Position numbers and translations under genes: made by a program. This document shows positions 34,677 to 47,176 of a stretch of DNA of 64,000 bases, in pieces. Each line of letters begins with the position of its first letter. Within the stretch, counting starts at the first letter, position 1. Under the pieces are notes generated by a model, which did not search any database, had not been told where the DNA came from, and saw only the letters and a program-made list of their open reading frames with translations. This DNA comes from Cephalotus follicularis (Eukaryota; Streptophyta; Magnoliopsida; Oxalidales; Cephalotaceae): NCBI GenBank assembly GCA_001972305.1, contig BDDD01002889.1:59232-123231 (forward strand). The letters are read 5' to 3'.

Positions 34677-35540
34677 CTAGGAACACAACATTTCGCGAAA
34701 CAAATATTCTTCGTTCGCTAGGATGGCAGAAGTAGTATCCTTTATTTTCCCTAGGATACACCACAAACCTGCAATGGTCTGCCACGTATCCAGCTTATCC
34801 GTTTCAAGCCTCTTGACATAAGCTGGATAGCCCCAAACCTTTATATGGCTCAGGCTGGGTTTCCTTCCTAACCATACATCGTATAGGGTAGAGGGCACGA
34901 ATTTCAAAGGAATCAGATTCAAGATATATGCAGCTGTATCTAGGGCATATCCCCAGAGAAAAGTGGCTAGATCAGTAAAAGACAACATGGGCCGAACCAT
35001 GTCCAACAAGGTCTGATTCCTCCTTTCGGACACACCATTATGCTGTGGTGTTCCAAGAGGTGTCCACTGAGAAAGAAATCCGTTATCTCTAAGATAACCT
35101 AGGAATTCAGATGACAGGTACTCGCCACCTCGGTCCGATCGAAATATTTTATTCGACATATCAGTCTGATTTTCTACTTCAAGTCAGAACTCCTTAAATT
35201 TCTCAAAGGATTTGGGCTTGTGTCTCATCAGATACACATAACAAAACCTATATAAATCATCGGTAAAGGTCATGAAGTACATATAAATCCCTCGCGCACT
35301 GACCGACATAGGACCACATACGTCGGTATGGACTAACCCTACTAAGTCCATTGCCCTTTCTCCTTCTCTAGAGAAGGGAGATTTGGTCATCTTTCCTAGT
35401 AAGCAAGATTCACACGTTGGATAGGACTCTAAGTCCTGGATATCTAAAAGATCATCCTTAACCAACTGTGTAAGCCTGGCATCACTAAGATGTCAAAGTC
35501 TACAGTGCCAAGTATAGATTTTATTCAACTCAGTCTCTCT
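34677..35540 (-). pseudogene. Copia-1 integrase
   Basis: The pre-integrase zinc block survives only in part, ending CESCLLGKMTKSPFS. The core shows HTDVCGP (first Asp, about 35317), RSDRGGEY (second Asp) and HNGVSERRN (Glu). The two frames 35184-35465 and 34677-35159 are split by a stop near 35183. An IKVWGYPAYV block gives the usual C-terminal part of the core. Confidence 0.88.
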
Positions 35541-35606
35541 AGGTCTTTTCTTATTACTTTGCTCAATGGATAGGAATTTAGATTTTTCAATATTCAAAAC
35601 AAATAA

Positions 35607-36124
35607 TCAATTGTCGATAAAACCATTACCAACACAAACATTGTTAGAATATACAAAAGATTGAATGTTTTGGCATGTTAGCTTTAAGCCCAAATTACAT
35701 AAGTATGATACAATTAAAATATTCCTTACAATGTTCAGCACAATATAGCATGGATCAAGAGTTAATACAAAACCATTACAAAAAGTAATGTCAAAAATCC
35801 CCACAGCCTCAGCGATCATCCTAGATCCATCCCCAATCCGTCTAACTTTTCTTAGCCCCTCAAATGAATTACATTGGTTAGTTCCAAATGTAGTATCTAA
35901 TACCCATGTAGAAGTGCCATTCAAGGCTAGATTTAGTTCATTCATGAACATACCTGATGCACTCGCACCATGCGGCATATCAGTAGAGACTGTAGCACAA
36001 GTAACCAGACAATCCTTGTTCCAGTGTCCAGTCTTACCACACTGAAAGTAGGCACCCTAAGCCTTTAGCTGCTTCATTCGATTCTTGGCAACACCCCTAA
36101 AAACACCAAGCTTGGCATACGTAG
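35607..36124 (-). pseudogene. Copia-1 gag end and protease
   Basis: A zinc-knuckle remnant, FQCGKTGHWNKDC, lies at about 36010-36050; the first Cys is Tyr and a stop precedes it. The protease active site reads WVLDTTFGTNQCN where copia elements usually have LDTGCG, so the catalytic Gly is lost. Upstream gag is missing: at 36124 the sequence changes abruptly to a second copia RT fragment. Confidence 0.8.
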
Positions 36125-36969
36125 ACCAAGAAGGTGTCCTAAGTCCTTCTCAGGTATTTGAGTACCCCCTTGACTGCCCCCCAATGTTTCTCACCGGGAT
36201 CAGACTGAAATCGACTGGCCATACCCAAGGCATAGGCGACATCAGGTCTAGTACATAGCATGGCATACATGATCGAGCCAACTGCCGAAGCATATGGCTG
36301 CCTACTCATGCGAATCCTCTCCTTATTTGTCTGTGGATACATCCTCTTGGAGAGGTGAATTCCCTGGAAAATCGGAAGAAGGCCCCGCTTGGAATTCTCA
36401 AGGCCATACCATTTCAGCACCTTGCTGATGCACTTACTGGCTTTGGGAGAGTCCCAGCAACCTATTAGATCTATCTCTATAGATCTTTATACCCAAAATA
36501 TAGGATGCCTCACCCAAATCCTTCATGGAAAAGTTCATGGATAACCATACTTTAACAGACTGCAACATACCCACATCATTCCCTATGATTAGTATGTCAT
36601 CAACGTATAGTACCACGAACGTGGTATTCGCGTCATCCTGCTTCCGGTAAACACAAGGCTCATCTAAGTTTTTGATAAAATCGAAAGTCTCAACGGTCTT
36701 GTCAAAATGGATGTTCCGGCTACGGGATGCTTGCTTAAGGCCGTAGATCGACCTTTGGAGCATACACACTCTCTGTGAATGCTCCATGGATGCAAACCCC
36801 TTAGGTTGGGACATGTAAATGTACTCTTCAAGAAAGCCATTCATGAAGGTAGTCTTGAAATCCATATGCCATATCTCTTAGTCGTAATGAGCGGCAATAG
36901 CAAGCAATATCCGAATGGACTTAAGCATAGCGACTGGTGACAAAGTTTCGATGTAGTCAACTCAGTGTC
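36125..36969 (-). pseudogene. Copia-2 reverse transcriptase fragment
   Basis: It repeats the C-terminal RT part: VDYIET (damaged), MDFKTTFMNGFLEE, YGLKQASRSRN, the catalytic YVDD (about 36605), then SAVGSIMYAMLCTRPDVAYA and KGVLKYLRRT. Stops lie near 36425 and 36876. It is cut at the VDY block by the LTR of the next element, at 36970. Related but not identical to Copia-1, so it belongs to a separate insertion. Confidence 0.87.
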
Positions 36970-38224
36970 TGTCACACCCCGCTTTCATAACAACAATAAA
37001 AGTGGTGGCAATTAATCACATAAATCCGGCTTATGCAAAGTACGATAAAATTTGAAACTTTAAACCCATATCGGAAGCAATTAATATTAGCCGAAATAAA
37101 AAGTAACACACATCCCATACTACGTGTCACTAAATACTTAATTCAGTACAATAATCCAGGTTAACAGCCCACAAAACGGAGCGTGATTAAAACATTATCC
37201 GATAACGATAAAAAACACGTAAACCCAATGTACGGTGCACAATCACCATTTAATACAGAACCAGTTGAACAAAAACCAAAAGAGTACAATTCCAAATAAG
37301 GACGTTATTACAACTTGTTCCCGATCCATGCTGATCCATATCCAGACAACTGCATCAATATGAAATTGCAGAGGGTTAGCCTTTGTCCTCACTCGGCTAA
37401 GTATAAGTGCAATTCGGGACCAATATTAATGTACGTCATGTAGTGAATGCATAGTGATGCAGTATAGTATATACAACAGTATGTACATATTTAAATATAC
37501 ATATGTATATCAACAGTACAGTTGCAAGCCGGCCAAGGCTACGTCACACAGTCACAGTCATGTCCGCAAAGGACCAGTCACAGTAAGTCCACAAAGGGAC
37601 TAGGCAACAGTCAGTCAGTACGAACGAACGGCGCCAACTCCTGGCCCCACATCGCACTCTTACTTAGGTCCCAGCTCCGGACAACACGAAGCAAGTCAAC
37701 AGTACAGTGAGTTACCCAGCCAACTCCTGGCTCCTAGTTCAACCCTACCACGACCCATCGCTGGCAACCTCCGCCACGCAACTAGTGCAGCACAATCACA
37801 ATCATAGTCTAATCACAAAACAGTCACAGTGCAGTCACAGTACAGTATGGTTCAAGCAATTATGATAGTAATTATTTGATCATGATAAAACAGTTTATTT
37901 CAAGTCATTTAAAAGTTATAACTCTTGAATCATGCATTTTCATTACATAGAAAATAATTTAGACAGTTTACAGTATTGGAAATCATTTTCCCAGTCATTC
38001 AAAAATATGCATTTGTCAAATATATATTTTCGTACAAATTAATGATTCATTCAAAATCATACAAGTATTTCTAAAATAATGAAACATTTTAAGAAATCAA
38101 TTACAGTCAATCCACAGTCAATTTAACAGTTCAAATGCAATGCAAACATATTCTCTAATGCATCTAAACTTGCATCGGGATCATCGTACGTCACCTAGGA
38201 GAAAATATAGGAAACAGTGCGTTC

Positions 38225-38575
38225 AGGCCTTGACGTTTATCATTTAGGTGTCGACGCTTATCTCCTCTAAGCGTCGCTACTCAGCTCCATAGCACCAGTG
38301 CTTTCCAATGGTCTCAAGGCGTCTATGTCCAATTCATATGCGTCGACGCTCAAGGTGGGGAACCCTAAGTGTCAGTGCTTTACTTAAGACGTCGACACAT
38401 TAAGGTAGAAACCTTAGGCGTCGACGTGTAATACATCTGCCTTTATGCAAAACAACTCAAGGTGTCGACGCTTTCCTCTAGCATCGATGTTTAACACATC
38501 ATCAGTACCAGTTCCACGCATAACAGTACAAGGAGTCGAGGCTTATAAAGTGAGCGTCGATGGTTACGAGCCCAG
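38225..38575 (-). repeat. GTCGAC array 1 in - strand chromovirus LTR
   Basis: About ten variants, including GTGTCGACGCTT (38252), GCGTCGACGC (38341) and GCGTCGACGT (38410). Decayed forms (CATCGATG, GTCGAGGC) lie between. Confidence 0.75.
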
Positions 38576-39344
38576 ATCATCATCTTCCTGATGACATTAC
38601 AAAACCAGTGGGTTCCCAAACCAAGATAGATGAAAACTGACATGTAATACATCATGAAAACGACATGCAATAACAGATTACATATCCAGTATATCAAGGC
38701 ATCAATCCAACAACCAAAATCATTCCAAAACAGTCATGGAAAATCATGCATATCACCCATGAACAACATCAATTTTGAACTCGATTTTACAAGTATAATT
38801 CCCCTACCTCTGGCTTTAAGTTAGAAGCCGAAAGTCCACCCCCTTTTTGACCTCAATCCAGTGACTTTGAGTTCCCGACTTTAGTTTTGTTGCTCCAAGT
38901 TCGAGCCAGCAGTTTTTGTCTAAGCCCCAAGCTCACTCTTGGCTCAACAATGGAGGAAGGTGTCCTCTCCTTTCTCTCTCTATTTTCTTTGGTTCCTTTG
39001 TTCCTCTCAGCGTTTCTCTCTTTTCTTTCTCAAGGAATTCGTAGCAGGGCTGAAGAGGAAGAGTTTTATGCAAAAAGTGTTTTGTCCCCCTCTGCATGCA
39101 TCCGCAGACTCCATTTCCCCCACACCTGGTTGCATGGCGCACTAGGTGTCATCTCTCCTCTTCCACTCTTGCATGCACCCCCACATGCCTTCACTATTCA
39201 GTTCATTTCAATCCTGGCAAGTCAGGACATCACAAGGCATGTTGAACACGTCATGAACTGCATGTGAAGGTGCCTGAAGAGTGGCATTTTCCACCTCGAT
39301 GCGACACGTTGCCTGTCTGTTTAAAAGTGTCTGATACACGACAC

Positions 39345-39505
39345 AAAGCGTCAACGCTTATATTTAGGCGTCAGCGCTTATAGCGTTTTACCTCAACGGC
39401 GTCGACGCTATCAGTAGGCGTCAACGTGCATGTGTATGGTTTCACGTGTGCATCTTTACTTCATAGGCGTCAACGCTTTCAATTATGGCATCGACGGTTT
39501 AACCC
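39345..39505 (-). repeat. GTCGAC array 2 in - strand chromovirus LTR
   Basis: Six or seven variants such as GGCGTCGACGC (about 39400) and GGCGTCAACGC. It lies about 800 bp from array 1 within the same LTR. Confidence 0.72.
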
Positions 39506-39779
39506 AATATTTCAACATTTCAATTCAATAAAATTCCCTTGCATTTCCTTTCTCAATTTCCACAAAATCAATTAGGAACTCCATCATTTCTCTTTCAAAA
39601 TCAACATTATAACTGGGAAAACATCATCAAGGTCGAGAATTTCATTATTCTCATTAATTGCACAATAAGATTATATTTGAAATTCAAATGTTACAAAATG
39701 CAAAAATCCCGGGCGTTACATCCAACCCTCCTTTAAGAAATTTCATCCTCGAAATTAAAACAACACTAAAATAAATGAG

Positions 39780-41095
39780 GGTAACGCTATCGGATATCAT
39801 CCTCACGTTCCCAAGTGGCCTCATCCGAACGGTGGAACTGCCCTTGAACCTTTACCATCGAAATGGTTCGGTTCCTCAATGCCTACGTCTTCCAATCTAG
39901 AATTCGCACTGGCGACTCCTCGCAAGAAAGGTCATCTCGCATAAGAACAGAATCATAATCCAAGACATGTGATGGGTCTCGGATATATCTCCTCAACATA
40001 GACACATGGAAGACATCGTGTACATTTGACAATGCAGGAGGTAAAGCAAGCTGGTAGGCTACCTCCCCAACTCTCTCCAACATCTCAAAAGGACCAATAT
40101 AGCGCAGAGCTAACTTGCCCTTTTCCCCAAGCCTTTGCACTCCCTTCCATGGTGAAACCATCAGAAACACATGATCACCAATGTTGAAAGTCAAAGTTCT
40201 CATCTTGACACTGTCAACATAGCTCTTCTATCGGTTTTGTGCCATAAGTAGCTTCTCCTTGATCACCTTGACTTTCTCTGAAGTCTCCTCCATAAGATCT
40301 GACCCAAGCAACGGTCGCACACCAACTTCATCCCAGCAAATGGGTGATCTACACTTCCTCCCATACAAAGCCTCGTATGGTGCCATACAGATACACGAAT
40401 GATAGCTGTTGTTATAACAAAACTCTATCAGAGGAATATGGTCCTCCCAAGTACCAACAAAATCGATAACACAGGCTCGAAGCATATCCTCCAAGGTATG
40501 GATGATAGTCTCTGACTACCCATCGGTCTGTGAGTGAAAGGCAGTGCTTAGGTTCAACTTCATCCCGAAAGCTGTCTGAAACCTCTTCTAGAAGTTGGAA
40601 GTGAAGATAGAATCTCTGTCGCATACTATTCTCACGGGAGCCAACTTGCTCACTGAGTCAGTAACATGCGTCGGTAGAAAGTGAGCTGATTTTGTAAGCC
40701 TATCCACAATGACCCACACTGCATTGTGATGATTCTATGTCAACGGAAAGACAGAAACAAAATCCATCGTCACATGCTCCTATTTCCACTCTGCCACTGG
40801 AAATGGCTGCAACAGTCCTGCCGGTCTCTGGTGTTCGGTCTTGACCTGCTGACAAGTCAAACACTTCGCAACATACTCGACAATCTCATGTTTCATACCC
40901 GACCACCAGTAATTCTGCTTCATGTAATGGTACATCTTGGTGCTACAAGGATGGATACTATACCGAGATTTATGAGCCGTATAGAGTAACTCACTTTTTA
41001 ATCCGTGTTCATTCGGAAGTCACACCCGTCCCCGAAATCTCAAAATACCATCGGCATGTACCCAAAAATCAGACTCTGACATAGGTAGAGAGAAT
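39780..41095 (-). pseudogene. Chromovirus integrase and chromodomain fragment
   Basis: Read right to left: FWVHADGILRFRGRV, a His/Cys zinc block with YVAKCLTCQQVK (about 40850), MDFVSVFP (first Asp), a damaged core, then GTWEDHIPLIEFCYNNSYH and APYEALYGRKCRSP (40228-40494). The C-terminal part has GDHVFLMVSP, YIGPFEMLERVGEVAYQLALP and HDVFHVSMLRRY (39883-40203). After one in-frame stop a chromodomain-like tail has DEATWERED (about 39820). That tail is typical of Tekay/Del-like chromoviruses and is thought to guide insertion to heterochromatin. RT and everything upstream are missing; the right edge meets Copia-2 integrase. Confidence 0.85.
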
Positions 41096-41640
41096 GAATT
41101 AGGGAAAACCTCCACTATCATTAACTGACGTTGGTCCGCAGACGTCGGTGTGGACAAGAGCCAGTATGTCCACATCCCTTTCTCCTACCCCAGAGATGGG
41201 AGATTTGGTCATGTTGCCAATAAGACATGGCTCACACTCTGGAAAGGACTCCACGTCCTGGATGTCTAAATGATCATCCTTAACCAAACGTGTTAGTCTA
41301 CCCAGACTAGGTTGACCTAATCTACAATGCCATATGTATGAAGGGTTTACATCATTTATCTCTCGTTGTCTTTTAGTGCTTGTTCCAGTTTGAATTGTTC
41401 AAGCCATTTGTGCATTTGTATTTAAAACATAGATCCCATTGTCAATGTGTCCCTCACATAAAAGAACATCGTTTTGCATAAGTCTACAGCCATATGTATA
41501 AAAAGTAAGCTCCATGCCCATCTTATACAAATAAGAAACAGAACAACGTTTCTAACAAGGTTCTTTACAAAGCAACAAGGATCAAGTTTAATTACATGTC
41601 CATTACAAAAAGATAATTCAAAAAGCGCCTATGGTCATGG
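41096..41640 (-). pseudogene. Copia-2 integrase start, decayed
   Basis: A frame at 41099-41287 has VKDDHLDIQDVESFPECEPC and VHTDVCGPTSVN, the pre-integrase and first catalytic Asp. The frame further right to 41640 is protease-to-integrase linker with many stops. It is the same element as 36125-36969, interrupted by the chromovirus; the part of Copia-2 between the VDY block of RT and the GGFP block of integrase has been lost. Confidence 0.78.
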
Positions 41641-42730
41641 TGTGAATCATTGATCCATCACCTAGACGCAAGCCCAATGCTTCAGCCTCTCTCAGTTATC
41701 TAGCTCCTCTTAGCCCCTGCAAATAGTTACAGATATTAGTTCCATATCCTGAATCCAAAACACAAGTTGAACTAACATTAGTAGCTACAAAAAGCTCAAT
41801 CATGAAAGTACCTAACACTGAGGCATCTCTTGACTTGGACTTTTGGAAATCACTGCACTGTGATCTCCAATGTTCGTGCTTCCTACAATAGAAGGAGCAG
41901 TCATCATCCTGTAGCTGCCGGATCGTATCTAGGACTGAACCCCTAATAGCTTGCCCCACCGGTGCAGCTACTTTTCTCAATTTGTTCTTCTTCTTCCGTT
42001 TAGGTTTCATGGGCGCCTTGCCCTTAGCCTTGGATCCTTTCGATCCTCTCCCTCTTGGAGATGTCCTAGAAGAATTAGATGGGAGAAACATCACATCAGA
42101 CTTGGACCTCCCGTGGCCCATGTCTACTTCGGCCGTACGAAGAATTTCCACAAGTTCAGGCAGATTATTATTCACCTTGTTCATATGAAAATTTGTGATG
42201 AATTGGGAGTATGATCTAGGGAGGGATGAAAGAACCAGGTCAATGTAGAAATCATTGTCCATGGTAAGATCTAACTAAGCCAGCTGCTCAACAAGATCAA
42301 TCATCTTCAATCCATGTGCGTGGACTGAGGATCCCTCGGCCATCTTCGGGCAGAAGAGTTGATGGGACAAGTTAAACCTCTCAGTCCTCGACCGGGATCC
42401 ATACAACTCCTGAAGATGGAGAAGTATGGCTCTAAGGGTACCAAGCTTCTCGTGCTGTCTTTGCAATTACGGGACCATACCCGAAATTGGTTGGCAATGA
42501 GCTTGCTTATCCTCGTTTAACCATTTGCCCCTCTTTGCCTTTTGCTCTTCTGACGGGTTGGCTCCCAGTATAGAGGGCCTTTCAGTCATGACATGAGCAA
42601 GCTTCATGCTCGTGAGTGCGAAGCACAGGTTGCGCTGCCAGTCTAAGAATTTAGGACCCATGAGCTTGTTTGTTTCAAGTACGCATGATAGTGCTGAGCC
42701 AACAGACATATTGCAGAATGTGGTGAACAC
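41640..42730 (-). pseudogene. Copia-2 gag and protease start
   Basis: Read right to left: gag N-terminus (42467-42730) with WQRNLCFALTSMKLAHVM, then LQELYGSRSRTERFNLSHQL, and MDNDFYIDLVLSSLPRSYSQF. In-frame stops lie at about 42466 and 42264-42272. A zinc-knuckle remnant, CSFYCRKHEHWRSQC, has one extra residue between the first Cys pair. The protease active site reads VLDSGYGTNICN. A Lys-rich linker (KPKRKKKNK) sits before the knuckle. ATG at 42730 is a plausible start because gag similarity begins there. Confidence 0.83.
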
Positions 42731-43924
42731 AACCTATATAAGAGGAAACAAAAGAGAGTCTAATTAGCAAATCATTCCATTTATATGATTACCATAATAC
42801 TTGGTCTTTAGAAATTATGGTTCCTCCAATTATTCTAATCGTATCCCACACCCCCATGTGGAATTCGGGAAGCCTCTCGCTTCCTAGTATGGATCGGAAT
42901 CTATCCACAATACCATGGTCCTGACTTTGGTCGTGCAAACCATAATACCTGAATAGGTAGGTACGAGTACCAATTTACAATAGGACCGCTCGCCCATATG
43001 TAAGATCCGATACAAGATTCGGCCTCCAGGCCCATATGGTCCCAACTTTTGTTGTGCAAACCATATGGTCCCGGTATAAGTGAAAACCCGCAACCCTCAA
43101 AGAAATAGATCCGTTTTGACACCCACAAGCTTTGCCTGTCAGAGTATCAAAACATGATTATTTCCTTCTAGTGTACCTCACACTTAAATTGAATAGAAAT
43201 GGTTATACGGGGGACCTCAGCTTTGGCTGATGCCATCCCCAATATATCCATACCATTTAACGATGATTGTGGAAGGCCAACGACAGGGCAGCCATATGCC
43301 CCATCGCTTATTGACTGATTATTTGTAAGTTGGAGTGATTTAGGTCTCATCAATTTTAAAAATTACCAAAGCCATTTTAGATTAATTTTAATCCTTCAAT
43401 CCACTTGGACGGCTTAACATGCTTGGACATGTTTGGATTGTTAAAAAAAAACATCCATCTCATGCATCCTAAAAGTGGCCTAACTTCGGACATAAGCTAT
43501 AAGTGATCACGTGAGCCAACGTGACCACTAGGTCTTCCTAGGTGAACTAATTTAATTAACTCTATTACAATTGCTACCACGCATACATGGCCTTCAACTG
43601 GTCTTGCAATCTTCTTGATCTTCTCTTCATTCTTCATTGATCTCCTTTCTTCAATTTATAGCAATATGTACAATTAAATGAAAAGAAATACAATAGAGAG
43701 AGAAGAGAATTGTACTCTAAGAAAAAGAACAAGAAAATAAACAGGCCACATGCAAGCAGCTTTATTACAGACCGATTGAATCCCATTATTGTAACAAAGA
43801 AATTAAATTAAACACACAAGGAAACACAAAGCTAGGTAAAGTCCCAAGTCTAGCAGCATGCATAAGAAATTCAAAAATATAACTGATATATAATTGAATA
43901 AACACGTAACAATCTGGCATTCGA
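42731..43924 (-). other. Copia-2 5' leader, gene-free
   Basis: Non-coding DNA between gag and the nested F1 LTR. Two diverged copies of a CCATATGGTCCC...TTGTGCAAACCATA-like stretch lie at about 42910-43080. From 43365 the sequence is also present at 59011. The leader resumes, inverted, at 47024-47176. Confidence 0.6.
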
Positions 43925-46345
43925 TGTAACACCCCCGATTCAGAACCGGGATCACTCTCAATTCAGGATCGGTGTGTCACACAAAACTGAACTAAAAACA
44001 TGTCAAAAATCATAATCATCATCAATACGTGGTGGTTTTAAAATCTGGAAACATGTATAATCCTTCACATGAACTCCAAAATCAAAAATTTTGTTCATAA
44101 CACCAGTCAACATATGATCATAATACAACTATTATTCAAATGACAAAATCAAACTCCTAAGTGATCCTCTGACATAGGGTAACTCTCTCATCACACTTAC
44201 CCCAGAAGCTCCTGATAAGTTGCTGCATAGAAAACAAAAACGCGGATGAGCAAACCTCAGTACAAATATAGAATCATAAAATCGTTTACAAAAAAAAACA
44301 GAATAGAAACGGTATCTGAAATTTTAAATCTGAAATCTCACGTATAAGATAATTTAACATTATTTCATAAAGTAAGAGAGAATATTCATATAAAACAATT
44401 GTAAAAACTCAAAATAAATATCAGACGTTCAAAGCATTATCTGAATTCCAAAGCAAAATCCAACTTTCATAATCCGAATTCAAAATATCATAAATTATTC
44501 GATTTCATAATTCCATGCAGAGATCTAATGTACATATATATATATAAGTGCAAGGGGTTCATGGCGCCCACATGCCAAACGAAAAGACGTGTACGACACT
44601 ACATAATCAATCACAAAATCCAAATCCAATAATAACTAAAGTCGACTCATACACCTCAAAAGGATCCATACCCTACCCTCATGATATATATAGAGAGAGA
44701 CGTCTTAGATCGATCACACCGCCATGGTAGATGTCACGTCCTCCGTGTCAAAGAGCATGCCTATGAGAGCTCATAGGTAAGTTTTTCTCTGAATGTGATT
44801 ATGCCAAAATATAATTTTATTCTGAAACAATTAAAAACATAAGCATATTTTTGAAACAAATTCTGAACACATCTGAAATCATAATCATATCCAACTCCAA
44901 AAATTTACATACTTCCAAAGGTGAAAGTCATTTTCATTTAATCAAAATCAGCATGCATGCAATGGTGAAAGTCATACCCGTTTAACATACTTTCAATAGT
45001 GAAAGTCATGCTCAAATTATAAAATCAGTGATATTTAACTTATTAATAAAACGTATTTTATTCAAATAAAACCAAATATCCGAAAACAAAAAATCCCATT
45101 TCAATGCCATTAGAAGATAACGAGAAATATTTGTACATTAATCATAAAAGTGAAACTAAATCGTTTCAATAAAATCATATTAAGATAGCCAAAGAACGAT
45201 AGTATCCGAACCACATTCGTAAAAGTAAAACTGAATTCATTTCAATAAAATCAGTAGGAAGGTGTCAAGGACGAAAATACGTACATCTCATTAAAACAAA
45301 ACAGATTCAATTCAGATAAAAACGAATGATAACCATAACAAAGAATCCGTATTTTATTCACAAAATAAAACTGAATTTATACTCTAATAAAATCGATAAG
45401 AGTGTATCAAGAATCGAAGATCTGTACTTTATTCATAAAAGTAAAGCTAACTTTTTACTCTAATAAAATCAATAGGAGAGTATCAAGGAACGAAACATTC
45501 GTACCTCATGCAATCACCAAAATAACTTCAAGAATATATATCAATAATTCTCTAGACCGCTCCGCGGTTGTTGCAAATATCTAACAGAAATAAAACCGTT
45601 CTCATAAGGACTTGAAATAAAATCATACCTAAACTCATGGGTCATTGTACGCTGATCATGACCATATAAGATAATAATAGGTTTGCTAAGTCCAATTTGC
45701 AAAAGCCTTATCTAAACATAAATTTTGAATTCACTAAATTCAAGCAGTCATCCAGGTCATTCAATTTTGAATCATAAAACCAGTTCAACTCATAATATCA
45801 CAGAAACAGATAATGAAATACAAAATTTAACAGAAAACATAATTTAAAGGAGCAGAGTTCAGAGTTTAACGAAAGCAGAAGGAAAGGAGCACAGAGCCAG
45901 AATCACGCCGCAAAACTAGAATGGATCACACCTAACGCCATAAGGGCTACATGTCGACGTCCAAACTAGAAATGCCGTAGGGCGTTAATGCTATGGAGAG
46001 CATGGCGTTGACCAGTTAAAAAACAGTAGGTATGCGCGTTGACGCCATGGGGTTTAGGCGTCGATGCGAAGACAAATGGACTAGGCGCCTGTTTCATCTT
46101 ATCCATGGCATTGACGCCTAAGATATTCGAGACGCATGGCATTTATGCCTAAGCAGGCTGTTGACACCTAAAGGAGATGATGCGCGCTACAGTAGGAGAG
46201 AGAAAGTCAACACTATAGAAAGCTTGAGAGAAGCTTGCAAGATACACTTCAAACTTTCTTCTTTCTCTCTTCCCTGGGCCTCTCTTCTTATTCGTGCTCA
46301 CGTACACGTCGATGCCTAACGCCTACGTGTTGACGCCTACATTGC
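43925..46345 (-). mobile_element. F1 LTR nested in the Copia-2 leader (3' 2.4 kb)
   Basis: Its end, TGTAACACCCCC on the + strand, abuts TTCGA (43920-43924). Inside are the TACTGAGGTTTGCTC module (about 44219-44273), the CTACGACGT-type block (44697-44767), the hairpin repeats (44915-45015) and a 69-bp-type minisatellite (45100-45510), in reverse order to 98-2789. The 5' 0.9 kb is missing here but present, inverted, at 47177-48055. Confidence 0.82.
45950..46340 (-). repeat. GTCGAC/GTTGACGCC array in nested F1 LTR
   Basis: About ten sites of the type GGCGTTGACGCC or GGCGTCGATGC; here the ideal form would be GGCGTCGACGCC, a 12-bp palindrome. Most have lost CpG. A related cluster on the other part of the same LTR lies at 47905-47970. 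Confidence 0.72.
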
Positions 46346-47023
46346 CTGGAGCGATAAAGCAGCCATTTTCAAGCCTCCTTTCACCACTCAAAGGTCATAA
46401 TAGGTGGAGATACTTTCTACACTGCAGCTTATCTACACCTAGAGTGATTTAGACTAGGTTAAACACTTAGCCTTGCATTATCCCATCCGTGGCTTGTGGA
46501 GGAGCTTGGAGCTCTTGGAACATTTGGGGATAAAAAGTAGAGAGAGCTATCTTGAAGGAAGGAGACTTCACATCCGATAAGAATCCATTTCCTCCTCCCC
46601 TTGTAGCGCCATGGCAGTGGGTTTTGTTGTTAGGGTGTGTGTACCCTAGCTGGACCTCCATGGTTGTTATGTTGCTTTGTTTGTTGTCCCTTATGGTTAG
46701 GGATGATGTGGGTGAGGGTTGATTGGGCTATGGCTAGGGTGTTGTGTGTTCTTCCTTATGAACCATTATTAGTGTCCAATTCTAGGGTTTATGGCAAACC
46801 TAGCCTTATCGACCCGTTATGCCCGATGCTTGGTTTTTTGTTTTGGTTTAATTGGATGTTGATTAGAGTTACCTGGCATTTATTGGGATGATTCAGACAT
46901 AGATTAGGGCATCCCATTCCTTGGGGATTAATCTATTAATGGAAAATTAAAGTTAATCAGCCATAAACCCTAATGTCTGGATTTTTTAGTCTTCCGTTGT
47001 GCTCGTGCTGAGCGTATCCAACA
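46346..47023 (+). mobile_element. Copia-2 5' LTR, 3' part (inverted)
   Basis: It ends TATCCAACA, followed by a copia primer site. AGGTGGAGATAC and GTAGAGAGAGCT blocks match the U5-like part of LTR-II (9150-9400). Its missing head is at 48056-48966 on the - strand. The frame at 46637-46891 lies inside and is not a gene. Confidence 0.82.
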
Positions 47024-47025
47024 AG

Positions 47026-47037
47026 TGGTATCAGAGC
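47026..47037 (+). promoter_or_regulatory. Copia-2 primer-binding site (inverted)
   Basis: TGGTATCAGAGC lies 2 bp after the LTR end and matches the initiator tRNA-Met complement. The copy at 62655 reads TGGTATTAGAGC. Confidence 0.85.
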
Positions 47038-47176
47038 GTGCTAATCGACTACAATCAGACCTCAATTTGATGTTTGGTGGATTGTTGATGACATATATGT
47101 TTGACCTATTTGTGTATTCATACTTTCACTGGGAGTTGCTTGTTGGTTAGGCTGATGAAATTGATGAACCATTGAA

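Larger units (their letters stand above)
36970..39720 (-). mobile_element. 3' LTR of a - strand chromovirus
   Basis: Read on the - strand it starts TGTAACGCCCGGG (39720) and ends GCGGGGTGTGACA (36970), 2751 bp. A polypurine tract (AAAGGAGGGTTGGA) lies at 39721-39734. It contains two GTCGAC clusters. Frames inside, such as 38887-39267, overlap LTR sequence and have no family motif. Confidence 0.85.

Noticed and set aside
38887..39267. 126-residue frame with a possible signal-like hydrophobic N-terminus
   Set aside because: It is inside the - strand chromovirus LTR between two GTCGAC arrays; no homologous frame seen in other LTRs.
44530..44548. TA-rich run (TATATATATATA) as a promoter
   Set aside because: It is a simple repeat in the middle of a reversed LTR and is variable in length; no supporting context.
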